Below are positions 1-7,634 of a stretch of 33,630 nucleotides of DNA, in pieces. Made by a program: the position numbers and the translations under genes. How positions within the stretch are numbered: position 1 is the first letter of the stretch; every line of letters begins with the position of its first letter. The notes under the pieces are model-generated. The model ran no database searches and was not told the DNA's origin. It saw nothing but the letters and a program-made list of their open reading frames with translations. The DNA comes from an uncultured Ruminococcus sp. (GTDB lineage Bacteria > Bacillota > Clostridia > Oscillospirales > Acutalibacteraceae), in assembly GCA_905235715.1 (NCBI GenBank), contig CAJONB010000017.1, positions 1 through 33,630 on the forward strand, in the 5' to 3' direction.

Positions 1-297
1 TATTCTATTTGTAAACTGCTTAAATATATCTTCAAAAGCAGATGACAAAATCTTAGACCGCTGCTGTACGAAAGCTGAAGCGGACGGTATTTTGGTATCT
101 CCTGAGAAAGCATCAATTATTTCGTTGTTCAAAGATTTTGAGCTGAACCCCAAAACAGTTTTTATCACTTTACCCATCGAAAGTTTCCTCCTTCTGGTAA
201 AATCCTTTTCAGGATTTCGGCAGTATTCTCTGGGTGATTGGCAAACTGTTTTAATGCACTTATTCAATGTGGCTTTGATTCTTTTAATTTGGTTCAT
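1..297 (-). CDS. IS4-family transposase, N-terminal part (cut by window edge)
   Basis: The minus strand is open from an ATG at 297 to the window edge, giving 99 residues. An AGGAG lies 10 bases upstream of this start. The peptide carries the pattern typical of the N-terminus of clostridial IS4-type DDE transposases: a CRNPEKDFTRRRKLS stretch (residues 26-40), a middle segment with SLNNEIIDAF, and PSASAFVQQRSK (71-82). The catalytic DDE core would lie beyond the window, so I cannot say whether the element is intact. The gene reads leftwards, away from the cyclase gene. Its AT-rich composition contrasts with the GC-richer genes that follow, as expected for a mobile element. Family assignment is by recalled motif resemblance. 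Confidence 0.82.
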   Translation of the reverse strand, partial: MNQIKRIKATLNKCIKTVCQSPREYCRNPEKDFTRRRKLSMGKVIKTVLGFSSKSLNNEIIDAFSGDTKIPSASAFVQQRSKILSSAFEDIFKQFTNRI

Positions 298-346
298 CGT
301 GCTTTACTCCTTGTAATTAAGATTGGATTTAACTCCTAATTACAGG

Positions 347-381
347 GGCTGAATCTGTTCGATGTTCGAACAGATTCAGCC
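347..381. repeat. Perfect 16-bp inverted repeat in the IS leader
   Basis: Arms 347-362 and 366-381 are exact reverse complements (GGCTGAATCTGTTCGA and its partner) around a 3-base loop. The hairpin sits between the transposase start and the outer end of the element. On the plus strand it is followed, after GCAC, by a T-rich run. It could block read-through transcription into the insertion sequence, as 5' hairpins do in some IS elements; that role is inferred. Confidence 0.7.
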
Positions 382-435
382 GCACTTTTCTTTTGATTTG
401 TCAAGTCTTTTTACTAAAATTTTCAAATAATCTTC

Positions 436-474
436 AAAAAAATACCCCGTACCCTTATTTGAGTACGAGGTATT
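436..474 (-). terminator. Rho-independent terminator, minus strand
   Basis: Arms 441-452 and 463-474 (AATACCCCGTAC against GTACGAGGTATT, one G-T type mismatch) form a hairpin. On the minus strand it is followed by seven T residues. No minus-strand gene lies just upstream, so it may insulate the insertion sequence from outside transcription. The rest of 298-614 shows nothing beyond this, the 16-bp hairpin and a weak promoter candidate. Confidence 0.6.
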
Positions 475-501
475 ACTCCTTGTTGTCTTAACTTAATGAT
501 A

Positions 502-530
502 TTGCCTTCGCGGGGAAAACGGCTGATATT
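502..530 (+). promoter_or_regulatory. Weak promoter candidate for the cyclase gene
   Basis: TTGCCT at 502-507 and GATATT at 525-530 are separated by 17 bases, about 85 bases ahead of the GTG at 615. Both boxes depart from consensus. Confidence 0.28.
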
Positions 531-614
531 CGCGAAAGCATTCAAATACATATTTAAGACTGAGCGGACAGAAACAGTCCTTTATTAACAGAAACAGAAA
601 CCTAGATACAAAGA

Positions 615-1727
615 GTGATTCTATTGCATAATTTAAAGATAAAATTTCATAAGTGGTTTTTATCCAAACCGGGCAAAAGCGCTGTCCATGAGATAGATAT
701 TTTGAATCTCCGGACGCTGTATTATATGTCGCTGACAGCGTTCATTCTCAATATCCTGACGTGGGTGGTTTTTCTTCTCACACAAGCGCCGGGAGCCGAC
801 AGGCTGATGGTGTTCATCATTATCGCTGTGGGTATCCTGTTGTGTGTCGCAGGCTTTTTCAGCGCACGGAAATTCCTGAACATGGGTGAAAAAATTGCCG
901 AGCATCATACCGCGGTAAATATTTTTACCTGCACGTTTTATGCCCTGCTGATTATCTGGGGAATGTTCGCGTCGCTGCCGGCATTTATCCGCGGCGAGCA
1001 GATAATCATCTTCTTCCTTGTCGAAATTTCCTTTGTATTGTTTGCACGGCTCCTGCCGGTTGTAACGACTGCGATTGTACTCCTCTCCTATCTGATTTAT
1101 GACATCGTGCTGAGCGTATGGGTAAAGCCCGGGATGATTAACCACTATTTCTTTGCGATGCTGGCGCTGATATCCGTTGTCGGCGCGGTAATCAGCTACC
1201 GCCTATTCGTCGTTTTCATCGTCGAGAAAAATAACGCGAAGCTCATCAACGAATCGCTGGAGATTATCGCGAACCATGACAGCGCGACGCGGCTCCAAAA
1301 CCGCTACGCGCTCAATAAGAATATTTCCGAATATGTCGACGCGGATATCTGTCTGGCGATGGGAGATATTAACAACTTTAAGATGGTAAATGATACCTAC
1401 GGTCATCAGACGGGCGACGAGGTTCTCGAGAAATTCTCCGATATTATGCTGAATACCTTCGGCCGTGAAGAGGTCTACCGCTACGGCGGCGACGAGTTCC
1501 TGATTGTCAGACTTACCGGCGACTATAACGCCTTTTGCAAAAAGCTCGTGTCGTTGAACAAGAAGTTCGGCAAAATCAACATCAGTGGTACAACGACGCC
1601 GTTAAGCTGCAGCTTCGGCAGCGTCAAGGCGCATCCGATGAATCAGGCGGAATTCATGGAACTGATTTCCGAGGCGGACAAAAAGCTGTATGAGGAAAAG
1701 AACAGATTGAAAAATCCGCATACATAA
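615..1727 (+). CDS. Membrane diguanylate cyclase (GGDEF)
   Basis: Predicted to make c-di-GMP from two GTP at the cytoplasmic face of the membrane. Residues about 36-204 form five or six hydrophobic segments with no recognisable extracellular sensor. They are followed by a GGDEF domain (about 214-370) with an intact GGDEF signature at 291-295. The position of the usual RxxD inhibitory site, five residues before GGDEF, reads FGRE, so classical product inhibition looks absent. The start is a GTG without a good Shine-Dalgarno; a TTG at 624 is an alternative. The gene stands alone just before the riboswitch-controlled Pel operon, so it is the obvious local c-di-GMP source. That link is inference from position. 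Function as an active cyclase is well supported by the motif. Confidence 0.9.
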   Translation: MILLHNLKIKFHKWFLSKPGKSAVHEIDILNLRTLYYMSLTAFILNILTWVVFLLTQAPGADRLMVFIIIAVGILLCVAGFFSARKFLNMGEKIAEHHTAVNIFTCTFYALLIIWGMFASLPAFIRGEQIIIFFLVEISFVLFARLLPVVTTAIVLLSYLIYDIVLSVWVKPGMINHYFFAMLALISVVGAVISYRLFVVFIVEKNNAKLINESLEIIANHDSATRLQNRYALNKNISEYVDADICLAMGDINNFKMVNDTYGHQTGDEVLEKFSDIMLNTFGREEVYRYGGDEFLIVRLTGDYNAFCKKLVSLNKKFGKINISGTTTPLSCSFGSVKAHPMNQAEFMELISEADKKLYEEKNRLKNPHT

Positions 1728-1885
1728 GCTGCTTTAATGCTTTTTTAAAAATCCTTGCTCAGCTGCTCTATCAGGAAAAAATCAGCAATAGCGCGTCAGG
1801 CATTGATATAATCACTAAAATCATGTAATCATTGTTATTACTTTGCTGTATGAATATACAAAAAGTCTGAAATTGTCATAAATGC

Positions 1886-1914
1886 TTGATTTCGCGCGCT
1901 TTTTATGTTAAAAT
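1886..1914 (+). promoter_or_regulatory. Sigma-A-type promoter candidate for the Pel operon
   Basis: TTGATT at 1886-1891 and TAAAAT at 1909-1914 have ideal 17-base spacing. Initiation would fall near 1921, at the very 5' edge of the riboswitch. That would exclude the 5' strand of the outermost helix I propose (1916-1921), so either that helix or this promoter may be wrong. Confidence 0.45.
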
Positions 1915-1915
1915 G

Positions 1916-2004
1916 TTTGCGAATAACAGGGCAAACTATTTGAAAAAATAGGACGCAAAGCTACGGTGTCTAAGCGATTTCGTATGACCGACCGGCTGCA
2001 CAAA
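1916..2004 (+). promoter_or_regulatory. c-di-GMP-I (GEMM-I) riboswitch
   Basis: The aptamer signature is clear. CAGGGCAAAC at 1927-1936 leads into a six-pair stem, CTATTT/AAATAG, capped by a GAAA tetraloop (1942-1945). The conserved GGACGCAAAGC follows at 1951-1961, then ACGGTGTCTAAG, and TATGACCGACCGGCTGC closes the second lobe. These match the GEMM-I consensus in order and spacing. A short outer helix, TTTGCG (1916-1921) with CACAAA (1999-2004), would use bases that also form the 5' arm of the terminator at 1992-2024. Ligand binding would then favour read-through, an ON switch. The aptamer call is strong; the switching direction is inference. The remainder of 1728-1885 shows no gene. Confidence 0.92.
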
Positions 2005-2024
2005 ATGTGCGGCCGGCTTTTTTT
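1992..2024 (+). terminator. Riboswitch expression-platform terminator
   Basis: Arms CCGGCTGCACA (1992-2002) and TGTGCGGCCGG (2006-2016) pair over 11 positions with one G-U. They have a 3-base loop and are followed by seven T residues (2018-2024). It ends about 90 bases before the first operon gene, so it can only act as a leader attenuator. Confidence 0.88.
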
Positions 2025-2111
2025 GTTTGCTTATCCTGCCGCAGCTGCGTATAACCGTATGGAAAGCTTCTTTTCAGAGGCGGTTCATCATACGATGAAA
2101 ATGGGTGTTTT

Positions 2112-4256
2112 ATGAGAAAATACAATGTGCTTTTAACGGGAAATATCGACGCCGGTGTGTGGACGGTTGCCGACTGTCTTGAGGACGGCCGCTGTAACGT
2201 CACGGTCGCAGGCGAGGATATCGCGCCTAAGGATAAAAAATACAACAACCGCTACTTTGACCTTGCGTCGGATGAGACCCGGCTTTCTGCCATCTACAAG
2301 AGCGGAAAGTTCGATACGGTCGTGTACTTCCTGTCCGCTAAGAGCGAATCGGCTCAGTATGATATCAGCGGTGAAAGCAAGCTCGGAAAATACGCCGACG
2401 ATTTTATCTGCCATATCGGGTTCGTTACGGCGCACACCGAAATTTCTCAGCTGATACTGGTCACCGATCAGAGCGTGTTCGGCGAGGAGCAGAAAAAAGC
2501 CGAAACGACTATCCCCGACCCTGAATCCTTTGAGAGCAATCTCATGCTGATTGCAGAAAACGAGCTTGACCATATCAAGCGCAAGGAAGGCGCTCTCAAA
2601 AAGCTGTTGGTGCGCGTACCGCATCTGTATAATCCCGGCCCCGTGAGCGGATTTGCAAAGGATTTCAGCGCACCCTTGACAGCAGACCGCAGCACTCTTT
2701 ATCTCCCCGGTACTCCCGATAAGCAGTGTCAGCTGCTCAGTACAGAAGATTTCGGAAAATTCCTGCTTTTGGCAATCACCGAACAGTCGCAGGGCATTAT
2801 GCATACAAAGGGACCCGAATCCGTCTCTTACCACGAGCTGAAAAAATTCTTTGAACAGTATGACTATTCGGTCGTATACATGGGCAAGGACAACCGTCAG
2901 CTGTGTCTTGAGGGCACGCGGGCACGCAAGGAGCTGGGCTTCGTGGCAGGAGGAAACTTCCGCGAAGACCTCTATCTGAATGAAGAGAAAACCGCGATAC
3001 AAAAGCACACCGACCGGCTTAAATATATCCGCAAGGCGCTCAGCAAGCTCCTGCCGTGGATAGAGACCGGTATCGGCGCGGTGCTTATGGAGCTGCTGTG
3101 CCGCCTGACCGCACAGAATACCGTTACCGCCTTCATCGACGTCAGGCTGCTGTTCGCCGTTATCATCGGCAGCGCTCACGGCGTCTTCTTCGGCTGGCTT
3201 GCAGGCGTTATCGCCTACATCTCCTTCGCGGCGGCTTACCTCTTTAACGGCGGTCAGATATGGGACTTGCTGCTTAATCTCGATAACTGGCTGCCCTTTG
3301 TCCTGTACATCCTTGCGGGCGGCATAACGGGCTATCTCAAGACCACACACGACGACAAGCGTCAGGAGCTTTTAGAGGAGAAGGAGCGTGTGGAAGGCGA
3401 GCTGAGCTATCTGCAGGAGGTGCATCAGCACACCTGCGATATGCGCGATATGCTGATGGAGCAGGTCGTCAAATCCCGCGACAGCTACGGCAAGATCTAC
3501 AACATGGTCAACGAGCTGAACTCCGTCTATCCCGACGAGATTCTCTTCCGCGCGCTGCGTATCTTTGAGGACGTCCTCTCAAACCGTACCGTGTCCATCT
3601 ATATCCGTGAGAACGGCACGCGCTTTTTGAGAAAGCTGGTCGAATCGGAGACCACCGGCAACACGGCAAATTCGATGAACCTGAACAATTATCCGGAGCT
3701 GATTGAATATATCGACCGCAGAGAGCTTTGGGTCAACAAGAGCTTTGACGGGAATTATCCTGCCTACTGTCTGACGATGCGCTATGATGAGAATAAGGAG
3801 TTCGTCATCATTCTGTGGAACGCAGAGCCGAACCAGTATTCGAAGTATTATGAGAACCTGCTGATAATCGTTTCGCGCCTGACCTGTATGGCGCTGGTCA
3901 AGGCGGTGGAATTCAACGAGCTTCCCGACCGCTACGTCGGCAATACGAAATTCCTCAAACAGGAGGAGTTCGTCCACTCGTGGCTGACGCGCCGTCAGAT
4001 GAAGTCCGAGAAGGTCGGCAGCTATGTTATCTTCCGCTTTTCCGCCTCGCTGCCCGACGACGTGCTGAGCGAACGCTTCAGCCGCGTTGTCCGGTCGCTG
4101 GATATTGCCGGAAAGATGGACGACGGCACGCGCTATATCCTGATGATGCAGGCGAGCGAAAAGGACGCGGACATCATTCTGAAGCGTTTAGAGAACGCAG
4201 GCATAGCGGCTTATGTAACGAATGAAAAAGCGCTTGCACGCTATTTAGATAACTGA
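2112..4256 (+). CDS. pelD: SDR-PelD fusion, c-di-GMP receptor of Pel synthesis
   Basis: Predicted inner-membrane c-di-GMP receptor that switches on the Pel synthase complex. Residues 1-300 resemble an extended SDR/epimerase. The nucleotide loop is weakened (TGNIDAGV), and no YxxxK is visible where it is expected after the TDQSVFG strand, so this part is probably non-catalytic. About four membrane segments span 309-415, then a coiled-coil stretch (about 417-455), a GAF-like domain (about 460-600) and a degenerate GGDEF domain (about 615-714). In the last, the GGDEF position reads DDGTR while R661-S-L-D664 keeps the RxxD inhibitory-site spacing of exactly five residues before it. This is the PelD mode of ligand binding. 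First gene after the riboswitch; a 6-codon frame at 2095-2115 overlaps its ATG. The ribosome binding site is weak. Confidence 0.87.
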   Translation: MRKYNVLLTGNIDAGVWTVADCLEDGRCNVTVAGEDIAPKDKKYNNRYFDLASDETRLSAIYKSGKFDTVVYFLSAKSESAQYDISGESKLGKYADDFICHIGFVTAHTEISQLILVTDQSVFGEEQKKAETTIPDPESFESNLMLIAENELDHIKRKEGALKKLLVRVPHLYNPGPVSGFAKDFSAPLTADRSTLYLPGTPDKQCQLLSTEDFGKFLLLAITEQSQGIMHTKGPESVSYHELKKFFEQYDYSVVYMGKDNRQLCLEGTRARKELGFVAGGNFREDLYLNEEKTAIQKHTDRLKYIRKALSKLLPWIETGIGAVLMELLCRLTAQNTVTAFIDVRLLFAVIIGSAHGVFFGWLAGVIAYISFAAAYLFNGGQIWDLLLNLDNWLPFVLYILAGGITGYLKTTHDDKRQELLEEKERVEGELSYLQEVHQHTCDMRDMLMEQVVKSRDSYGKIYNMVNELNSVYPDEILFRALRIFEDVLSNRTVSIYIRENGTRFLRKLVESETTGNTANSMNLNNYPELIEYIDRRELWVNKSFDGNYPAYCLTMRYDENKEFVIILWNAEPNQYSKYYENLLIIVSRLTCMALVKAVEFNELPDRYVGNTKFLKQEEFVHSWLTRRQMKSEKVGSYVIFRFSASLPDDVLSERFSRVVRSLDIAGKMDDGTRYILMMQASEKDADIILKRLENAGIAAYVTNEKALARYLDN

Positions 4257-4281
4257 CACAAATCATTTACAGGAGATTCTT

Positions 4282-5505
4282 ATGAGCCTGATTACTGTTA
4301 TCATCGTATTGATAATACATCTTATCCTGCTGCTCCTGCTCAGGCTGATTGCGTCCACGAAGGTCTACTTCGGCAACATCAACCTGCTGTGGGCGGCGCT
4401 GATACCGATTTTCGGGCCGGTAGCCGGACTGTTTATCGTGTTTTCGAGCGGCAAAGACCGCGACTATGACGAGCTGTACCGCATCGTCAACGGAACAACC
4501 AACGATGACTACGACTTTCGCCGTGTGAACGGAGATTTTCTCTCTGCCGAGGAGGTTTTTATCCTCAACAACGCCGCCGACAGGCGCAAGACCATGCTGG
4601 GACTTTTACGGCAGGATATCACGCCGTATATGGATATCTTAAAGCTCGCGAGTACCAACGACGACGTCGATACGGCGCACTATGCGACCACGTCGCTGAT
4701 GCAGATACAAACGGACTTTCAGAAGGACATGAGCCTGCTCGGCGCTATCGCCTCGCGCAAGGACGCGACGCTTGAAGACCACAAGCGCTACGCCGAGGTG
4801 TTAGCGTCGTATCTGGAAAATCAGTTTTTGGAAGAAAAGCTGCTGCGGCGTCATCGCCTTTTGCTCGACCAGGAGCTGAAGCTGCTGATGGAGCAGTACG
4901 GCTGCTATGACTATGACAAAGAGTATATCGAAAACCTTATCATGCTGGAGGATTACAGCAAGGCGACGGAGTTCTGCGACCGGCTTCTTGACGAAGGTGA
5001 GCCGCGTGAGGAAATCTACTTTCTGCGTATCCGCCTGTATATCATCCAGCAGGATGAAAAAGGACTGGTGAGGTTCGCGCGTAAGCTTAAAAACAGCGAG
5101 AGAACCTTCTCGCCGGATTTGCAGGAAGAGCTGAACTACTGGCTTGAGGATACAAATCGTCTTGTCGAATCAGATTACCGGACGGTCATGAACAGTGCAA
5201 TCCCCCGCCCGGTCGAGAACACGGCGGTTGACAGCAATCCCGTCACCGAGCCCGTGGAGCTTACGCAGGAAAGCAATCCTGTCACCGAGCCCGTGGAGAT
5301 TACGCAGGAAAGCAATCCCGAAATTACCGGCTCGCCGCAGGATGAGAACGTCATTGTCATGAATGACATAAAGGAGCAAAGCTCTGAAAATGTCACTCTG
5401 ACGCAGACCGGTTCCCGCAAAAAGATTCTCCTCACCGCCCTCGGTGCAGCGAGCGTCATCCTCGGAGCAGTCCTGCTGTTCCGCCCCCGGAAAAAGCGGA
5501 ATTGA
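4282..5505 (+). CDS. pelE: PelE-like membrane/TPR-like protein
   Basis: Located 25 bases after pelD with an AGGAG ahead of its ATG. Two hydrophobic segments near the N-terminus (about 3-25 and 32-55) are followed by a long helical, charged region (about 90-300) that could fold as TPR-like repeats, matching the two-helix-plus-TPR plan of PelE. In known Pel systems PelE works with PelD, PelF and PelG as the membrane synthase complex. An unusual tail follows: a low-complexity stretch with a 13-residue repeat (318-343 plus a partial third unit), then a C-terminal hydrophobic segment (about 382-400) and a basic end, RPRKKRN. This adds a second membrane anchor, which I do not recall for classical PelE. 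The name rests on position and architecture, not on a diagnostic motif. Confidence 0.66.
   Translation: MSLITVIIVLIIHLILLLLLRLIASTKVYFGNINLLWAALIPIFGPVAGLFIVFSSGKDRDYDELYRIVNGTTNDDYDFRRVNGDFLSAEEVFILNNAADRRKTMLGLLRQDITPYMDILKLASTNDDVDTAHYATTSLMQIQTDFQKDMSLLGAIASRKDATLEDHKRYAEVLASYLENQFLEEKLLRRHRLLLDQELKLLMEQYGCYDYDKEYIENLIMLEDYSKATEFCDRLLDEGEPREEIYFLRIRLYIIQQDEKGLVRFARKLKNSERTFSPDLQEELNYWLEDTNRLVESDYRTVMNSAIPRPVENTAVDSNPVTEPVELTQESNPVTEPVEITQESNPEITGSPQDENVIVMNDIKEQSSENVTLTQTGSRKKILLTALGAASVILGAVLLFRPRKKRN
5233..5310 (+). repeat. Two tandem 39-bp units coding a 13-residue repeat
   Basis: Units 5233-5271 and 5272-5310 differ at only two or three positions and encode SNPVTEPVE(L/I)TQE twice; a third partial unit begins at 5311. 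They lie in the linker before the C-terminal membrane segment of the PelE-like protein, where copy-number change would alter linker length in frame. Confidence 0.88.
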
Positions 5506-5519
5506 TTCCGTCTTTCCGC

Positions 5520-5698
5520 CGTATATAAATGGATGCTTTTACTGACGCTCCGGCTGCGGTGCGGGATATTTGCCCCTGACCCTTTCCGGCGGCGGGCAGT
5601 ACTTCTTTGCGGAGTTGCCTATCGGTACGGAATATGACGTTACCAAGGCTGCAAGCAACAACTACGCTTCCTATGAAACAATACAACTTATGACATAA
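5520..5698 (+). pseudogene. Possible remnant of a Cna-B/SpaA-like surface-protein domain
   Basis: The 238 bases between pelE and the deacetylase gene hold no start-to-stop gene with a ribosome binding site. One frame, from a TGA near 5540 to a TAA at 5696-5698, reads about 50 residues containing LTLSGGGQYFFAELPIG followed by TEYDVTKAASNNY. This resembles the strand pattern of collagen-binding B/SpaA-like repeats, where an LxxGTxYxVTE motif is common. A neighbouring frame upstream gives MDAFTDAPAAV, as if a frameshift had split the sequence. It may be decayed DNA left by a rearrangement inside the operon. Resemblance by eye only. Confidence 0.35.
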
Positions 5699-5743
5699 AT
5701 CGTTTTACCGGCAGGAACCTATGTCAAGAAAGGAGGAATCAGC

Positions 5744-7612
5744 GTGACAAATGAACAGATTCTTAACAAAACCGCCAAAAAGAAAAAGAATATCTTCTTT
5801 ACTCCGTGGCTTGCTATTCCGCTGATCCTTATGGTGGTGCTGGTGTTCGTGGCGATGCTCTATTCATCGGGCAGAAGCTATAGGATAAAGGAACAGCAGG
5901 TAGGTATGGTCGATGACGGGTTTGTACCCGAGTATGATGGGTTGAGCGAGAAAGCCGATATCCTCGTGATGTATGACTCGACGCGCACCGAATCCTCCCG
6001 GCGCTACTATGAATCGGTAACGAAGGTGCTCAACACCATCCGCCTCGACTATCAGGCGTGCGACGTCAGCACCGATAAGCCCCGCCCCGGAAAAGAACAG
6101 CTGGTGCTGTTCTGTGTTCAGGACTTTGACAATTTCAGCGCGGATGATTTCGACCGCTTTGTAAAGTGGATGAAAACCGGCAATATCGTCTTTTTCTGCA
6201 CCCCTGACTTTACCTCGGGCTTTTCGGCAATCTATCCCTATATGGGCATCAATTATGTCGACGAAAAGGAAATTGTGATTGATGATATTTATTTCAACGA
6301 CGACATTCTCCCCGGCTTAAAGGGCGAAACGCTCGAGAACACGAATCTGCTCGACGTGACGTCGCTGTGTCAGCTCAAAAAGGGCTGTAATGTTTCGATG
6401 ACAGAGACCGGTCATAACGCGCCGCTCTTGTGGGATTATAAGACCGACACCAGCTATGTGACGGTGAACAACAACAGCCTGCTCGATTCGAAGAATGTCA
6501 TCAACGGACTGTTGGCGCATATCATTGTCAAGCACGTCGGCACTCACGCATGGCCGATTCTCAACTCGATGATGGTATTCATCGACGACTTTCCGGCGCC
6601 TCAGCCCGAGGGCTTTGACGAGCGCTTAAAGGAGCAGTTCGGCTATGATACCCAGAGCTTCTTTATGAATGTATGGTGGCCGGATATGAAGGCGCTCGCC
6701 GAGAAACACGGCGTCAAGTACAACGGCGTTTTCATAGAAACCTACAACAAAAACCGTATTCCTCCCTTTGAACGCGGCTACGCGAGCGTTCTGATTAAAT
6801 ATTATGCCGCGGAGCTGCTGAACAGCGACGGCGAGATTTCCCTGCACGGCTACAACCATGAGTCCCTGATTCCCGAGGGCTTCCCGAACAAAGACGGTTA
6901 TCACGGCTGGGAAAGTGAGGAGAATATGGAGATCGCGTGCGAAACAGTACGCGATTATGCCAAGGAGCTTCTGCCCGACTACACTTTCACGTCTTATGTT
7001 CCGCCCTCCAACTATTTTTCGGAGGAGGGGCTTAAAGCGCTGAAACAGGCGTGTCCCGACATCAAAGTCATCTCGTCGCTGTACTATACCGACGAGACCG
7101 ACACCGCCTATCAGGAGGAATTCAGCGAAACAGAGGACGGTATCGTCAATGTTCCGCGTATTACCTCCGGCTTTGATATGGGACCCTTTGACACATTATT
7201 GGCGTTCAGCACACTGTATGAGGACGGCGCGTTCTCGCACTTCATCCATCCCGACGACGTGCTGGACGACGACCGCGGCGCGGCGGCAGGCTGGCAGGCG
7301 ATGAGCGAGGCGCTGGATAAATCTCTCACCCAAGTCAAAAACGGTTACCCCATGCTGCGCGGCATGACGGCGACCTCCTGCGGCGGTGCGGTACAGCGCA
7401 CACAGCGTGCAAAGGTGACGACAGAAGAAAAACAAGACGGCGACCAAAAATACATCGCCGTTGAGATAGAGAATTTTTATGACGAGCAGTGGATTGCGCT
7501 CTACACCGAGGGCGAGATTGACTCGGTCGAAGGCGGCGAGCTGTATCAGACAGGCGACCACGATTACTGGATTTGCTGCAAAAGCAGCAGCGTAAAGGCT
7601 GTGCTGAAATAA
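5744..7612 (+). CDS. pelA: PelA-like polysaccharide deacetylase, no hydrolase domain (DUF2194-like)
   Basis: Predicted to remove N-acetyl groups from the Pel polymer outside the membrane. The GTG start has AAAGGAGG seven bases upstream. One N-terminal membrane anchor (about residues 22-42) is followed by a Rossmann-like segment (about 65-180) and a deacetylase-type barrel. The barrel keeps the metal-site pattern: D281-D282 in VFIDDFPAP and H368/H372 in LHGYNHES, then a VPPSNYFS segment. A beta-rich C-terminal part ends at 622. Pseudomonas PelA carries an additional N-terminal glycoside hydrolase domain that is absent here, as I recall for deacetylase-only PelA versions of Gram-positive clusters. 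Starts the second block of the operon after the remnant-bearing gap, 22 bases ahead of pelF. Confidence 0.8.
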   Translation: MTNEQILNKTAKKKKNIFFTPWLAIPLILMVVLVFVAMLYSSGRSYRIKEQQVGMVDDGFVPEYDGLSEKADILVMYDSTRTESSRRYYESVTKVLNTIRLDYQACDVSTDKPRPGKEQLVLFCVQDFDNFSADDFDRFVKWMKTGNIVFFCTPDFTSGFSAIYPYMGINYVDEKEIVIDDIYFNDDILPGLKGETLENTNLLDVTSLCQLKKGCNVSMTETGHNAPLLWDYKTDTSYVTVNNNSLLDSKNVINGLLAHIIVKHVGTHAWPILNSMMVFIDDFPAPQPEGFDERLKEQFGYDTQSFFMNVWWPDMKALAEKHGVKYNGVFIETYNKNRIPPFERGYASVLIKYYAAELLNSDGEISLHGYNHESLIPEGFPNKDGYHGWESEENMEIACETVRDYAKELLPDYTFTSYVPPSNYFSEEGLKALKQACPDIKVISSLYYTDETDTAYQEEFSETEDGIVNVPRITSGFDMGPFDTLLAFSTLYEDGAFSHFIHPDDVLDDDRGAAAGWQAMSEALDKSLTQVKNGYPMLRGMTATSCGGAVQRTQRAKVTTEEKQDGDQKYIAVEIENFYDEQWIALYTEGEIDSVEGGELYQTGDHDYWICCKSSSVKAVLK

Positions 7613-7634
7613 TGGGGAAGGGAAGTGGATTTGC

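Noticed and set aside
92-316. Plus-strand open frame of 74 codons
   Set aside because: It is opposite the transposase reading frame, which has a better ribosome binding site and clear IS4-family motifs.
2133-3350. Long minus-strand frame opposite pelD
   Set aside because: No motif, no ribosome site, and it would run against a well-defined operon.
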